Program-made: the position numbers and the translations under genes
Shown: piece by piece, positions 1-8,106 of the stretch
How positions within the stretch are numbered: position 1 is the first letter of the stretch
Layout: the number at the start of each line of letters is the position of its first letter
NCBI GenBank assembly: GCA_001799195.1
Contig: MGSU01000191.1
Location: 1 to 36,980, forward strand
DNA from: Deltaproteobacteria bacterium RIFOXYA12_FULL_61_11
GTDB taxonomy: Bacteria > Bdellovibrionota_F > JAHFAK01 > YA12-FULL-61-11
Direction of reading: 5' to 3'
DNA: 36,980 nucleotides
Notes under the pieces: model-generated
What the model saw: the letters and a program-made list of their open reading frames with translations, nothing else
Databases searched by the model: none
What the model was told of the DNA's origin: nothing

Positions 1-2
1 TC

Positions 3-59
3 CTCGCGCTCGGTTTGGGTCTGGCTTGGAACAGATCACGGCTCGATATCCACGAGTAA
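3..59 (+). CDS. possible 3' end of a gene truncated by the window edge
   Basis: Frame 3 is open from the first base and ends at a TAA at 57-59, encoding about 18 residues (LALGLGLAWNRSRLDIHE). A hydrophobic stretch followed by a charged tail would fit the C-terminus of a membrane protein. Too little is visible to name a family, and a chance open frame of this length is quite possible. The downstream position of repeat copy 1 is consistent with this being a gene end. Confidence 0.25.
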   Translation, partial: LALGLGLAWNRSRLDIHE

Positions 60-108
60 GGTCCGGGTGGTCCTCCTCCTTATCCAAGCGTACTCTTTCC
101 GTATCCAT

Positions 109-245
109 ACAGTCTTGGGATGGATTGAAGGTTGTTCTTCACCACGTTGGGGTGGCACCGACGGGGGTCCCCCGCCACGCGCAAGGATGAGCATGGTGGG
201 GGTGAGAGGTGACAGGACCCCTTACCCTACCACCAAGACTGAAGG
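109..245 (+). repeat. intergenic inverted-repeat-bounded element, copy 1
   Basis: Copy 1 of a three-member family. The left end carries CAGTCTTGG at 110-118 and the right end CCAAGACTGAAGG at 233-245, an imperfect terminal inverted repeat. The inner core (about 149-202) is almost identical to the cores of the copies near 14.93 and 32.51 kb. It contains CCCCCGCCA and TGGTGGGGG arms enclosing a loop with GCAAGGATGAG. It lies upstream of the PAP2 gene. There is no coding potential shared with the other copies, so a structured non-coding element or non-autonomous mobile element is the better reading. Confidence 0.85.
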
Positions 246-336
246 CATTCCTCTTTCCAGACCTTCGGGGGTGTACGTCGTCGCGTGACGTGCTATGCTC
301 GGGCCGCTTCCATGCAGCCGAGCGAGTCCATCAATA

Positions 337-1269
337 ATGACCGGTACCGACCTCCTGGACAGCTTTTTCCTCCAAGGTCTTGAGCAGATCCGTTGGCTGC
401 AGCAGTACCGGCACCCCCTTGTGGACCGGCTCATGCTCGGCCTGACCATGCTCGGCAATGAGCGAGCGTACCTCCTTGTATTGCCGCTCCTGTGGTGGGT
501 GTGGTCCCGCCGCCGCGGGGCGACCCTCGCCCTCGCCTTCTTCGCCTCGGCCTATGTGAACACCGCCCTCAAGCTGTGGTGGCAGCAACCACGGCCCTTC
601 CAGCTCGATCCGGCTGTCGGGCTGATCACCGAGCGCGGCTATGGCCTGCCCAGCGGGCACGCGCAGTTCGCGGTCTTGATGTGGGGTTATCTTGCATGGA
701 GGTCGAAGTGGCGAGGAGCGCGACCTGCGGCCTTCCTGCTGGCCTTGGGTATAGGGCTTTCCCGGATCTGGCTGGGGGTGCATTTCCCGTTCGACGTCGC
801 GGTTGGGTTCGCTCTTGGAGCAGTCCTGCTCGCCCTCGTCGTGTCCAGCGAAGACCACGTGCACAAGTGGTGGTCGCTTCGTCCGCGGCATTTCCGCGTT
901 GGCCTTGTCGCCGGCTTGATCCTGCTAGCCTCCCTCGTGGCCTGGGGCCACGCGAACCTCGTGGTGTGCGCGATCAACGGGGCGTTCGCTGGCACTGCGT
1001 TGGGTCTACTGCGGCCGAGGCTTCCCGGCGCCCGGGACCATATTCCCTTCAGCCACCGCTCTGCGTTAGCCTTCCTTGGCGTCACTGCGCTCCTTGGTTT
1101 GGTGTATGTCCTGGGGAATTGGCTACTGCCCCTGCCGAATACCCCGTGGTTCCTCCCGGCCGTCTTCACGCGCTACTTCATCATCGGCGCGTGGGTCTCT
1201 ACCGGTGCGGTCCTCGTTCTCGATCGAGTGCTTGTATCCTTGCAGGAAAAGGACCTCCGGATAGTCTGA
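337..1269 (+). CDS. PAP2-family membrane phosphatase
   Basis: An integral membrane phosphatase of the PAP2 (type 2 phosphatidic acid phosphatase) superfamily, about 310 residues. All three signature motifs are readable in order: KLWWQQPRPF (KxxxxxxRP), PSGHAQ (PSGH) and SRIWLGVHFPFD (SRxxxxxHxxxD), which together form the phosphohistidine active site. Several hydrophobic segments surround them, and the C-terminal third adds more membrane helices than a minimal PAP2 protein. Family members dephosphorylate lipid phosphates such as phosphatidate or undecaprenyl pyrophosphate; the substrate here cannot be told. The ATG at 337 is preferred over in-frame 295 because homology-like sequence begins there, although no strong ribosome site is visible. 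ppdK follows 141 bases downstream on the same strand. Confidence 0.93.
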   Translation: MTGTDLLDSFFLQGLEQIRWLQQYRHPLVDRLMLGLTMLGNERAYLLVLPLLWWVWSRRRGATLALAFFASAYVNTALKLWWQQPRPFQLDPAVGLITERGYGLPSGHAQFAVLMWGYLAWRSKWRGARPAAFLLALGIGLSRIWLGVHFPFDVAVGFALGAVLLALVVSSEDHVHKWWSLRPRHFRVGLVAGLILLASLVAWGHANLVVCAINGAFAGTALGLLRPRLPGARDHIPFSHRSALAFLGVTALLGLVYVLGNWLLPLPNTPWFLPAVFTRYFIIGAWVSTGAVLVLDRVLVSLQEKDLRIV

Positions 1270-1308
1270 GAGCGCATCGGCACATTCTTGGCTGGTGTGA
1301 AAAAGTTC

Positions 1309-1337
1309 TTGCACCTTCTCGGCTCGGGGTGTATGCC
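1309..1337 (+). promoter_or_regulatory. putative sigma-70-type promoter for ppdK
   Basis: TTGCAC (1309-1314) and TATGCC (1332-1337) are separated by 17 bases, upstream of the ppdK start at 1411. Both boxes match the consensus only partly, so this is a tentative call. Confidence 0.3.
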
Positions 1338-1410
1338 GATCCCAGGAAAGGAGTCCGGCACGGAGCATTCTCCGCCGGGCTGTCCTGGCATTTCACGCGA
1401 GGAGTACACG

Positions 1411-4125
1411 ATGAGTAAGTATGTCTACCTGTTCGGGGTCGAGAAGACCGAGGGCAACGGCAAGATGAAGAATGAGCTCGGTGGCAAGGGTGCAGGGTTG
1501 GCAGAGATGGCCAACCTCGGTATTCCCGTACCCGCCGGTTTCACCCTCACCACCGAAGTCTGCACCTATTATTACGCAAACAACAAGACATATCCCTCGA
1601 CCCTGAAAACCACGGTCGAGGAAGCGCTGCGCAAGGTCGAGAAGACCATGAGCACCACCTTCGGCGATGCCGCCAACCCGCTGCTGGTGTCGGTGCGCTC
1701 CGGCGCTCGCAAATCCATGCCAGGCATGATGGAAACCGTGCTCAATGTTGGCCTCTGCTCGGCCACCATCCCGGGGTTGGTGAAGAAGACCAACAATCCG
1801 CGCTTCGTCTTCGATGCCTATCGCCGCTTGATCATGATGTACAGCGACGTGGTCATGGAAAAGGCGGCCGGGATCGAACCGACCGAGGGCAAAGGTATCC
1901 GCCAACAACTCGACCAGATGCTCCACGAGGTAAAGAAGGCAAAGGGGTATCATAACGATACGGATCTCACCGTCGACGACCTCAAGGACCTCTGCGCGCG
2001 TTTCAAGGCGAGGGTGAAGGAGGTTCTGGGCAAGGACTTCCCCGATAATCCGAAGGATCAACTCTGGGGCGGCATCGGTGCCGTGTTCCAATCCTGGAAC
2101 GGCAAGCGTGCGGTGTCGTACCGGCGCATCGAGGGTATTCCCGAGGAATGGGGTACCGCGGTGAACGTCCAGGCCATGGTCTTTGGCAACATGGGCGACA
2201 CCTCGGCCACCGGCGTGGCCTTCACGCGCAATCCGGCCAACGGCGAGAACAAGTTCTTTGGAGAGTGGCTGCCCAACGCGCAGGGCGAGGACGTGGTGGC
2301 GGGCATCCGCACCCCCAACCCGCTCAACGAATCGACCAAGAGCGAGTATAACAAAGCCCTGCCGTCGCTCGAGACGGCCATGCCCAAGGTCTACCAAGAA
2401 CTCGACACCATCCAGCGCAAGCTCGAGAAGCACTTCACCGACATGCAGGACATTGAATTCACCATCCAGGAAGGGCGGCTGTGGATGTTGCAATGCCGGG
2501 TCGGCAAGCGCACCGGTACCGCGGCGCTGAACATGGCCATGGACATGCTCGCCGAGAAGCTGATCGACGAGAAAGAAGCCGTGATGCGCGTTGCCCCCAA
2601 TCAGCTCGACGAACTGCTCCATCCCTTGGTGGATCCGGCGGCCGAACAGCGAGCCACCTGCTTGGCAAAAGGCCTCCCGGCCGGTCCCGGCGGGGCGAAC
2701 GGTCAGCTCGTCTTCACCGCTGCCGACGCGGTCGCTTGGGTCAAAAAGGGCAAGAAGGTCATCCTGGTCCGCGAAGAAACCAACCCCGAGGACGTCGAGG
2801 GCATGCGCGCGGCCGAGGCCATTCTCACAGCCCGCGGCGGCATGACCAGCCACGCCGCGCTCGTAGCGCGGGGTTGGGGCAAGTGCTGCGTGGTCGGGTG
2901 CACGGCCCTGAATATCGACGTGCACCAGAAAAAGGTCACGGTCGGCGGCAAGACCTTCGGCGAGGGCGATTGGTTCACCCTTAACGGGACCCGCGGCCAC
3001 GTCTACGAAGGCCAGTTGAACATGATCAGCGCCACCGAGAACCCGCTCTTCGTCGAGTTCATGAAGATCGTCGACAAGCACCGCAAGTTGGGTGTGCGGA
3101 CCAACGCGGAGACGGTGGAAGATTCTCGCCGGGCCCGCAACTACGGCGCCGAAGGCATCGGCCTGTTCCGCACCGAACACATGTTCTACGGCAAGGGCAG
3201 CGAGGAGCCGCTCTTCTACCTGCGTAAAATGATCCTCTCCAACACCGAGGAGGAGCGCAAACAGGCACTCACGGAACTCTATCCCTTCGTCAAGCGCGAC
3301 GTGAAGGCGACCATGGAGGTCATGGACCCGCTGCCGGTCACCTTCCGCCTGCTCGACCCGCCCCTGCACGAGTTCGTGCCGCAGAGCCCCGAGAAACAGG
3401 CGGAATTGGCGAAGTCCCTGCATATTCCCTTGGAGGACGTGAAAAAGCGCGGCGATGCGCTGCACGAGTCCAATCCCATGATGGGGCACCGCGGAGTGCG
3501 CTTGGCCATCACCTACCCCGAGATCAGCGAAATGCAGATCAGGGCGATGCTCGAGGGTGCTGCGGAATTGATTCAGGAAGGTAAGCACCCCCACGTCGAA
3601 CTGATGGTGCCGGTCACCGGTGATGTGGTCGAACTCGACCTGCAGAAACCGATCGTCGACCGGGTCATGGCCGAGGTCAAGGCCAAGACCGGCGTAAAAG
3701 ATATTCCCTTCAAGTACGGCACCATGATCGAGATTCCACGGGCCTGCCTGACCGCCGATGACATGGCCAAGACGGCCGAGTTCTTCAGCTTCGGCACCAA
3801 CGACCTGACCCAGATGACCTACGGTTACAGCCGCGACGATATGGGTGGGTTCCTGCAGGATTATCTGGACAAGAAAGTCTTACGCGTGGATCCCTTCCAG
3901 ACCATCGATTTCGAGGGCGTCGGGCAACTCATGACCATGGCCGTCACCAAGGGCCGGGCAACCCGCAAGGACCTCAAGGTCGGGATCTGCGGTGAGCAGG
4001 GCGGCGATCCCGCCTCGGTCGAGTTCTGCCACAAGCTCGGCCTCAACTATGTGAGCTGCTCGCCGTTCCGCGTGCCCATCGCCCGTTTGGCCGCTGCCCA
4101 GGCAAACCTACGCGACAAGGGCTGA
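1411..4125 (+). CDS. ppdK: pyruvate, phosphate dikinase
   Basis: Interconverts pyruvate, ATP and phosphate with phosphoenolpyruvate, AMP and pyrophosphate, in central carbon metabolism in the cytoplasm. The protein is 904 residues, slightly longer than the roughly 875 usual for bacterial PPDK. The N-terminal ATP-grasp domain starts FGVEKTEGNG with GGKGAGLAEM. The central phosphohistidine domain carries GGMTSHAALVARGWGK, where the His is phosphorylated and the preceding Thr-Ser is the classic regulatory site. The C-terminal PEP/pyruvate TIM barrel contains FFSFGTNDLTQMT and GICGEQGGDP with the catalytic Cys. The ATG at 1411 is chosen because of GCGAGGAG just upstream at 1397-1404 and because family similarity begins there. 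No PPDK regulatory protein is encoded nearby. Confidence 0.98.
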   Translation: MSKYVYLFGVEKTEGNGKMKNELGGKGAGLAEMANLGIPVPAGFTLTTEVCTYYYANNKTYPSTLKTTVEEALRKVEKTMSTTFGDAANPLLVSVRSGARKSMPGMMETVLNVGLCSATIPGLVKKTNNPRFVFDAYRRLIMMYSDVVMEKAAGIEPTEGKGIRQQLDQMLHEVKKAKGYHNDTDLTVDDLKDLCARFKARVKEVLGKDFPDNPKDQLWGGIGAVFQSWNGKRAVSYRRIEGIPEEWGTAVNVQAMVFGNMGDTSATGVAFTRNPANGENKFFGEWLPNAQGEDVVAGIRTPNPLNESTKSEYNKALPSLETAMPKVYQELDTIQRKLEKHFTDMQDIEFTIQEGRLWMLQCRVGKRTGTAALNMAMDMLAEKLIDEKEAVMRVAPNQLDELLHPLVDPAAEQRATCLAKGLPAGPGGANGQLVFTAADAVAWVKKGKKVILVREETNPEDVEGMRAAEAILTARGGMTSHAALVARGWGKCCVVGCTALNIDVHQKKVTVGGKTFGEGDWFTLNGTRGHVYEGQLNMISATENPLFVEFMKIVDKHRKLGVRTNAETVEDSRRARNYGAEGIGLFRTEHMFYGKGSEEPLFYLRKMILSNTEEERKQALTELYPFVKRDVKATMEVMDPLPVTFRLLDPPLHEFVPQSPEKQAELAKSLHIPLEDVKKRGDALHESNPMMGHRGVRLAITYPEISEMQIRAMLEGAAELIQEGKHPHVELMVPVTGDVVELDLQKPIVDRVMAEVKAKTGVKDIPFKYGTMIEIPRACLTADDMAKTAEFFSFGTNDLTQMTYGYSRDDMGGFLQDYLDKKVLRVDPFQTIDFEGVGQLMTMAVTKGRATRKDLKVGICGEQGGDPASVEFCHKLGLNYVSCSPFRVPIARLAAAQANLRDKG

Positions 4126-4329
4126 ACCTGTCCTCTCGTTGAAGCCCCTTTCCTCCTGCGATCATCCTACCAAGTGAGCTATTTCCCTCGCTCCCGAGCA
4201 TTCTCCTAGCGGTTCTTCTCATGCTTCCATCCTCTTTGCCCTCATCGAAGACTCGTGAGCGGTAACTGACAATCGGATTTTACATTATCAACCGTCATTA
4301 ACGATCGTGTTGGAGTGAATTCTAATAGA
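4126..4329. other. non-coding region between ppdK and the DUF4382-like lipoprotein
   Basis: Together with the leader that follows, this makes a 398-base gap. The first part is pyrimidine-rich, with no clear T-tailed hairpin behind ppdK. From about 4260 it becomes markedly AT-rich compared with the rest of the window, leading into the promoter-like boxes at 4330-4358. No gene or RNA was recognised. Confidence 0.6.
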
Positions 4330-4358
4330 TTGGTATTAATGCATTAAATATATATTAT
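4330..4358 (+). promoter_or_regulatory. predicted sigma-70-type promoter for the DUF4382-like lipoprotein
   Basis: TTGGTA (4330-4335) and TATTAT (4353-4358) are separated by 17 bases within an AT-rich island in an otherwise GC-rich window. Transcription from about 4365 would give a leader of roughly 160 bases before the ATG at 4524. The leader contains a small hairpin, GTGTAC-TGAG-GTACAC, near 4393-4408. A leader of this length could be regulated, but it matches no riboswitch I recognise. Confidence 0.5.
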
Positions 4359-4523
4359 GCCTTGATGGCGCCTGTAGATCGGGAGAAATATTGTGTACTG
4401 AGGTACACGGAAAGTTCGAGAAAAGGGACTTTTGACCTTGTATTTCGCTACCTGCTTGGCGTACTGTTGCTCCGTGGTAGAGGGGGCGACCCCGAGAAGG
4501 TTACTTGTTTTTGGAGGTGGGAA

Positions 4524-5912
4524 ATGAAAGCGATCATTCTCTTGACGGCATTACTAGCTCTGACGCTGGGATGCACGAGCGAAGACACCGATGAGGTGAA
4601 TACCGGAGACCAGACCCAGGACCAACAACTTGATGATCAGGCAAGGGAACAGCAGGCGGAGGCGGATGCTGCTGCCATCCTGGCTGATCTGGGTATCCAA
4701 AACGTCGAACAGATGTCCACGCAACAGATCGAACAAATCACCACGGTGGTGAAATCCCCGGCCTTCGCCTCCACGGGCATTATGACCAAAGACCAAGCAG
4801 CCCAAGTGCTCGTCTCCGGTGAAGGCAACAACTTTGCCATGCTCTTGACCGATGCCCCGCTGAAGGTCAACGGACAAGACGTGCAGAAGGTCATGATCCG
4901 GGTCAAACGGGTCGAGTTGCTCAAAGCCGGTTTCGAGGGTTTACCTGATCCCGAGGTCGAGGCAGAGACTCCGACCGCCTATTTCCTCGCTCCGGGACAA
5001 CCCGAGGGTGCCGGTGATCAAGGCGGGGATCAGAGCGGCGATGCGGCCGAGGGCGAAGACGAGACGGCCGATGAAGAAGAGACCGAGGACGGTACCGCTG
5101 ATGAAGCCGAAGAAGAGGAGACAGAGGATGTTGGGCCCGGCACCGGTAAGGGCGGCGAGCACGGCCAGGCCGATGGTAGCGGTGATGTCGGTGAGGGTGA
5201 AATAGAGAAGAACGCCAACGCCGATGACGATGCTGAAGACGAGGAAGAGGATGAAGTCGGAGAGGGTGAAGAACTGGGCGAGACCGAGCGTGAAACCGAG
5301 CAAAACGCCAACCACGCCGGCCGGATCATTCTCGTCGACGAAACCAAAGAGTACGACCTGCTGCAACTCCGGGACGACGTGACCGCGGCCCTGGGCGGTG
5401 GCGAACTGCCGCTGGGCCGGTATCACCAAATCCGGTTCATCCTTGAGGACGAGGGTCATTACGTCCAAGTCGGGGACGAGACCCATGACTTGACCGTGCC
5501 GAGCGGTGACAAGAGCGGTGTCAAGATCATCGGCAAGTTCGAGATTAAAGAAGGTGAGAAGCTCATCCTCACGCTCGACTTCGATGCCGAGAAATCGATC
5601 CACGTGACCGGCCAGGGCGAATGGATGATGAAGCCCGTGATCAAAATCAAGTCCCTCGAAGAGGTCGACAAGGAAGGCAAACGTGCAGCCCGGGCCTTCG
5701 AGGGCGACAAGGTCGAGGACGACACCCAGCTCGGCAACAAACCCGCAGAGGCCGGTCAGCAGACCGGTAATAAACCTGCCGATGCCGGGAAAACGGGAGA
5801 GGACCCCGAAGAAGACGGAGAGGACGAGGAGCCGACCGAGCCCCCGGTCGAAGAACCGGTGGATGAACCCGAGGATCCACCAGTCGTGATCGATCCCGAT
5901 ACCAATCAGTGA
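4524..5912 (+). CDS. DUF4382-like lipoprotein with acidic insert and tail
   Basis: A 462-residue predicted lipoprotein. The hydrophobic signal ends at Cys17 (LTLGC). The start at 4524 has a clear GGAGGTGG ribosome site at 4513-4520. Two blocks, roughly residues 104-139 (starting MLLTDAPLKVNGQDV) and 265-382 (LLQLRDDVTAALGGG onward to MKPVIKI), resemble the start and end of the DUF4382 beta-sandwich seen in bacterial surface lipoproteins. Between them is about 125 residues dominated by Glu, Asp, Gly and Ala. The C-terminal 75 residues are another acidic, proline-rich tail. The acidic stretches may bind cations or act as flexible surface spacers (inference). No enzymatic motif was seen. The next lipoprotein gene lies 131 bases downstream. 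Confidence 0.85.
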   Translation: MKAIILLTALLALTLGCTSEDTDEVNTGDQTQDQQLDDQAREQQAEADAAAILADLGIQNVEQMSTQQIEQITTVVKSPAFASTGIMTKDQAAQVLVSGEGNNFAMLLTDAPLKVNGQDVQKVMIRVKRVELLKAGFEGLPDPEVEAETPTAYFLAPGQPEGAGDQGGDQSGDAAEGEDETADEEETEDGTADEAEEEETEDVGPGTGKGGEHGQADGSGDVGEGEIEKNANADDDAEDEEEDEVGEGEELGETERETEQNANHAGRIILVDETKEYDLLQLRDDVTAALGGGELPLGRYHQIRFILEDEGHYVQVGDETHDLTVPSGDKSGVKIIGKFEIKEGEKLILTLDFDAEKSIHVTGQGEWMMKPVIKIKSLEEVDKEGKRAARAFEGDKVEDDTQLGNKPAEAGQQTGNKPADAGKTGEDPEEDGEDEEPTEPPVEEPVDEPEDPPVVIDPDTNQ

Positions 5913-5964
5913 CCCGCTCCCGTGTTCTCCCCCTCCCCTGGGCAACCCGCCCGATCATCAGGCA

Positions 5965-6000
5965 TTGACCGCCAACCTACCTTGACAGTACAGTCCTGTA
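5965..6000 (+). promoter_or_regulatory. possible promoter and short palindrome upstream of the VWA lipoprotein
   Basis: TTGACC (5965-5970) and TACAGT (5989-5994) are 18 bases apart. The second box overlaps the perfect inverted repeat TACAG-TC-CTGTA (5989-6000), a plausible operator position. A separate TTGACA at 5982 lacks a good partner. Low-confidence call. Confidence 0.28.
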
Positions 6001-6043
6001 TGAACCTCGTTCCGACTCGTCCACCAAACCTGGAGGACTGATC

Positions 6044-8041
6044 ATGTACCGTTTCGCTGTTCCCGTGGTGTTGGTCCTGCTTGGGCTCTTGGCTGCTCTT
6101 GGTTGCAGTGAGGATCCAAGCTTCGTGGCACGTGAGGATAACGGCCAGGTCGACCTCGTCACCGAGGGTGACGAGAGTGCGGACGCCCTGGAGGACCGAG
6201 GAGGAACTCCCGCTGAGGATCCGAAGGAGGGAAACTCGGAAGGCGACGCCTCGCAGGATGCGGAGCAACCTGACGGGGAGGACGAACCTGAGGATCCCGG
6301 AGATGAAATGGGAACCGTTGCCCTGACCGGTGCCCTCACGCCGCGATTGGACTGCCTGGGCGACATCGAGGTCGGACACCTGTTCGAATGCCAGGTCCGG
6401 CTCGGAGCTCTCGAGGTCGACCCGGTCTTCTCTCTCGGTCCAGGGGCTCCCCCTGGGATGAGCATTGATCCAGTAACGGGCAAAATCACATGGGAGCCTA
6501 CCTCGGAAGAGCTCGGGCAGCACTTCATTCCCGTCTCTGCCACGGCCGAGGGGGTGACCGGAACCTCGGACCTCACCCTGGACGTCCTTTCTCTCGACCT
6601 CAATCCCGAATTCGACGATCCACCGGTGCTGATCGCCCTTCCCGACCGCAGTGTGGACCTCCAGGAATTGGTGTCGTTCCGTGTATCGGCAAGTGATCCA
6701 GAAGGAGCCCCGCTGACCTTTACGGTTTCCGGACTACCCGAAGGCGCGACGTTCGACCAAGAGACCAGAACCTTCTCCTGGATACCCCAGACCGGTCAGT
6801 CGGGTACCTACGACAGTATCACCCTCTCGGTCAGCGATGGCGAGAATGTGGTCGACCAAACCTTCTCCATCGAAGTACGACCGATCCAACTCGAGGTCCA
6901 AGAGACCGAGACTATACCACCGCATCCGGTGATCGCGCTGGATGTACTGTTCGTTATCGACACCTCCGGCTCGATGAACTATGTCGCCACCGGCGTGGCC
7001 GAGTTCTTGGGGTCTTTCCTTGCCACCCTGGACGATAACAACACGGTCGATTACCAGTTGGCCATGCTCTTAGCCCACAGCAAAGCGCCCTGGGCCGGAC
7101 GCCTTTTCCACAACGGAACTACTGCTTCGGTGTTGCGCAAACAGGATTTCGCCACTACCAACTTGCTAAGGGCAGCCTTCTCTGACAATTTCACCCATTT
7201 CATCGGAGGTGACCCTGATGGTGGTGAGGCGAGCCTGTACTCGTTGAACAAAGCCGTTACCGATGTGCTCGAAGCCCGTGATAAGGGGACCGAGGCGACC
7301 GTATCCGAATTGGATGCCTTTTTCAGGGAAGGGGCAGCGTTGGCGATTGTCTTCCTGGCTGACGAGAATGATGTCTGCTATCGCAGCGAATATAGTGAGG
7401 ATTTTCCCCTGGGTAAGGATACCGATGTCGGTGGAGGCGAACGCTTGGGCTACCTCGAGGTGTGTTTCCCCGATGGTCTGCTCGAGGCGGAGAAGACCGA
7501 GAATAGACGGTCGATCACCGCTGGTACTGTCTACGACAATCTCCAGCGCCTCAAGGGCCGGCAACCTGTCAGTATCACCGGGATCATTTTCAACGACCTC
7601 GGTGATCCTACCCTCTACGACCAGCAGTTGCTGGCGTTGGAAAAACCCAAACTCAATGTAGAGAATGAAACCGGGCGGGGTTACAAAGAGATGATCAAGA
7701 CGTGCCTGGGTGCCCCCGGTATCGCCGATGATGATCCAGCGTATATGGCTCAGGTTGTGGATTTGATCGATATCAACCTCAACCGGGTCGATTTCGATGA
7801 TTCGTTGAGCAAACTCGGAGAGGCCGTCGTCACCACGGATATTACCCTGACCTTGGGACAGCGTCCGATCAAGGAAAGTCTGGTGATCCGGTTGATTGCC
7901 GTGGATGGTGAAACCCTGGCAGCACCGGTCCTCTTACGGGTTCGCAAGATCATCGGGCGCTATGTCAGCGTGATAGTGCCCGAAAACTACTATCTCTCTC
8001 AGATCGAACTTGCCATCAGTTATGAGGTCGAGCTCGAATGA
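6044..8041 (+). CDS. Ig-like plus VWA domain lipoprotein
   Basis: A 665-residue predicted lipoprotein whose signal ends AALGC (Cys21). The ATG at 6044 follows GGAGG at 6031-6035. An acidic linker (about residues 25-88) leads into two cadherin/putative-Ig-like modules, around 95-195 and 198-285; the second has the typical SDPEGAPLTFTVSGLPEGATFD pattern in pieces. A von Willebrand factor A domain then begins near residue 302, with the metal-ion adhesion motif DTSGSM preceded by LDVLFVI. The domain continues for about 250 residues and includes several Asp-rich loops. Such proteins are extracellular or surface adhesion/binding proteins; the ligand is unknown. It sits directly after another acidic lipoprotein gene on the same strand and may be co-regulated. 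Confidence 0.9.
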   Translation: MYRFAVPVVLVLLGLLAALGCSEDPSFVAREDNGQVDLVTEGDESADALEDRGGTPAEDPKEGNSEGDASQDAEQPDGEDEPEDPGDEMGTVALTGALTPRLDCLGDIEVGHLFECQVRLGALEVDPVFSLGPGAPPGMSIDPVTGKITWEPTSEELGQHFIPVSATAEGVTGTSDLTLDVLSLDLNPEFDDPPVLIALPDRSVDLQELVSFRVSASDPEGAPLTFTVSGLPEGATFDQETRTFSWIPQTGQSGTYDSITLSVSDGENVVDQTFSIEVRPIQLEVQETETIPPHPVIALDVLFVIDTSGSMNYVATGVAEFLGSFLATLDDNNTVDYQLAMLLAHSKAPWAGRLFHNGTTASVLRKQDFATTNLLRAAFSDNFTHFIGGDPDGGEASLYSLNKAVTDVLEARDKGTEATVSELDAFFREGAALAIVFLADENDVCYRSEYSEDFPLGKDTDVGGGERLGYLEVCFPDGLLEAEKTENRRSITAGTVYDNLQRLKGRQPVSITGIIFNDLGDPTLYDQQLLALEKPKLNVENETGRGYKEMIKTCLGAPGIADDDPAYMAQVVDLIDINLNRVDFDDSLSKLGEAVVTTDITLTLGQRPIKESLVIRLIAVDGETLAAPVLLRVRKIIGRYVSVIVPENYYLSQIELAISYEVELE

Positions 8042-8054
8042 TGCGGCCTCGTCC

Positions 8055-8106
8055 CTAGCGGTCCTCTCTAGCGGTCCTCTCTAGCGGTCCTCTCTAGCGG
8101 TCCTCC
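8055..8106 (+). repeat. 13-bp tandem repeat, four copies, overlapping a stop codon
   Basis: The unit CTAGCGGTCCTCT occurs at 8055-8067, 8068-8080 and 8081-8093, and with one mismatch at 8094-8106. The array lies between two convergent genes. The last unit encodes, on the minus strand, the final residues and TAG stop of the receiver-HDOD gene. Because 13 is not a multiple of three, each unit shows the minus-strand TAG in a different frame. It probably arose by duplication of the gene's 3' end. Confidence 0.95.

Noticed and set aside
109-245. Repeat copy 1 read as a protein-coding gene (67-288 is open)
   Set aside because: The frame is not kept between repeat copies, and the sequence is better explained by inverted-repeat and hairpin structure.
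1291-1313. Possible sigma-54 promoter before ppdK (GG and TTGCA elements)
   Set aside because: The GG and GC elements are 15 bases apart instead of the required 10, so the geometry is wrong.
1393-3594. Very long open frame on the minus strand, 733 codons
   Set aside because: It lies wholly opposite ppdK, whose motifs are unmistakable; its translation is His/Arg/Gly-rich with no domain and mirrors ppdK's GC-rich codons.
4365-4523. Long lipoprotein leader considered as a c-di-GMP or other riboswitch
   Set aside because: Only one small hairpin is visible and the conserved bases of known c-di-GMP riboswitch classes were not found.
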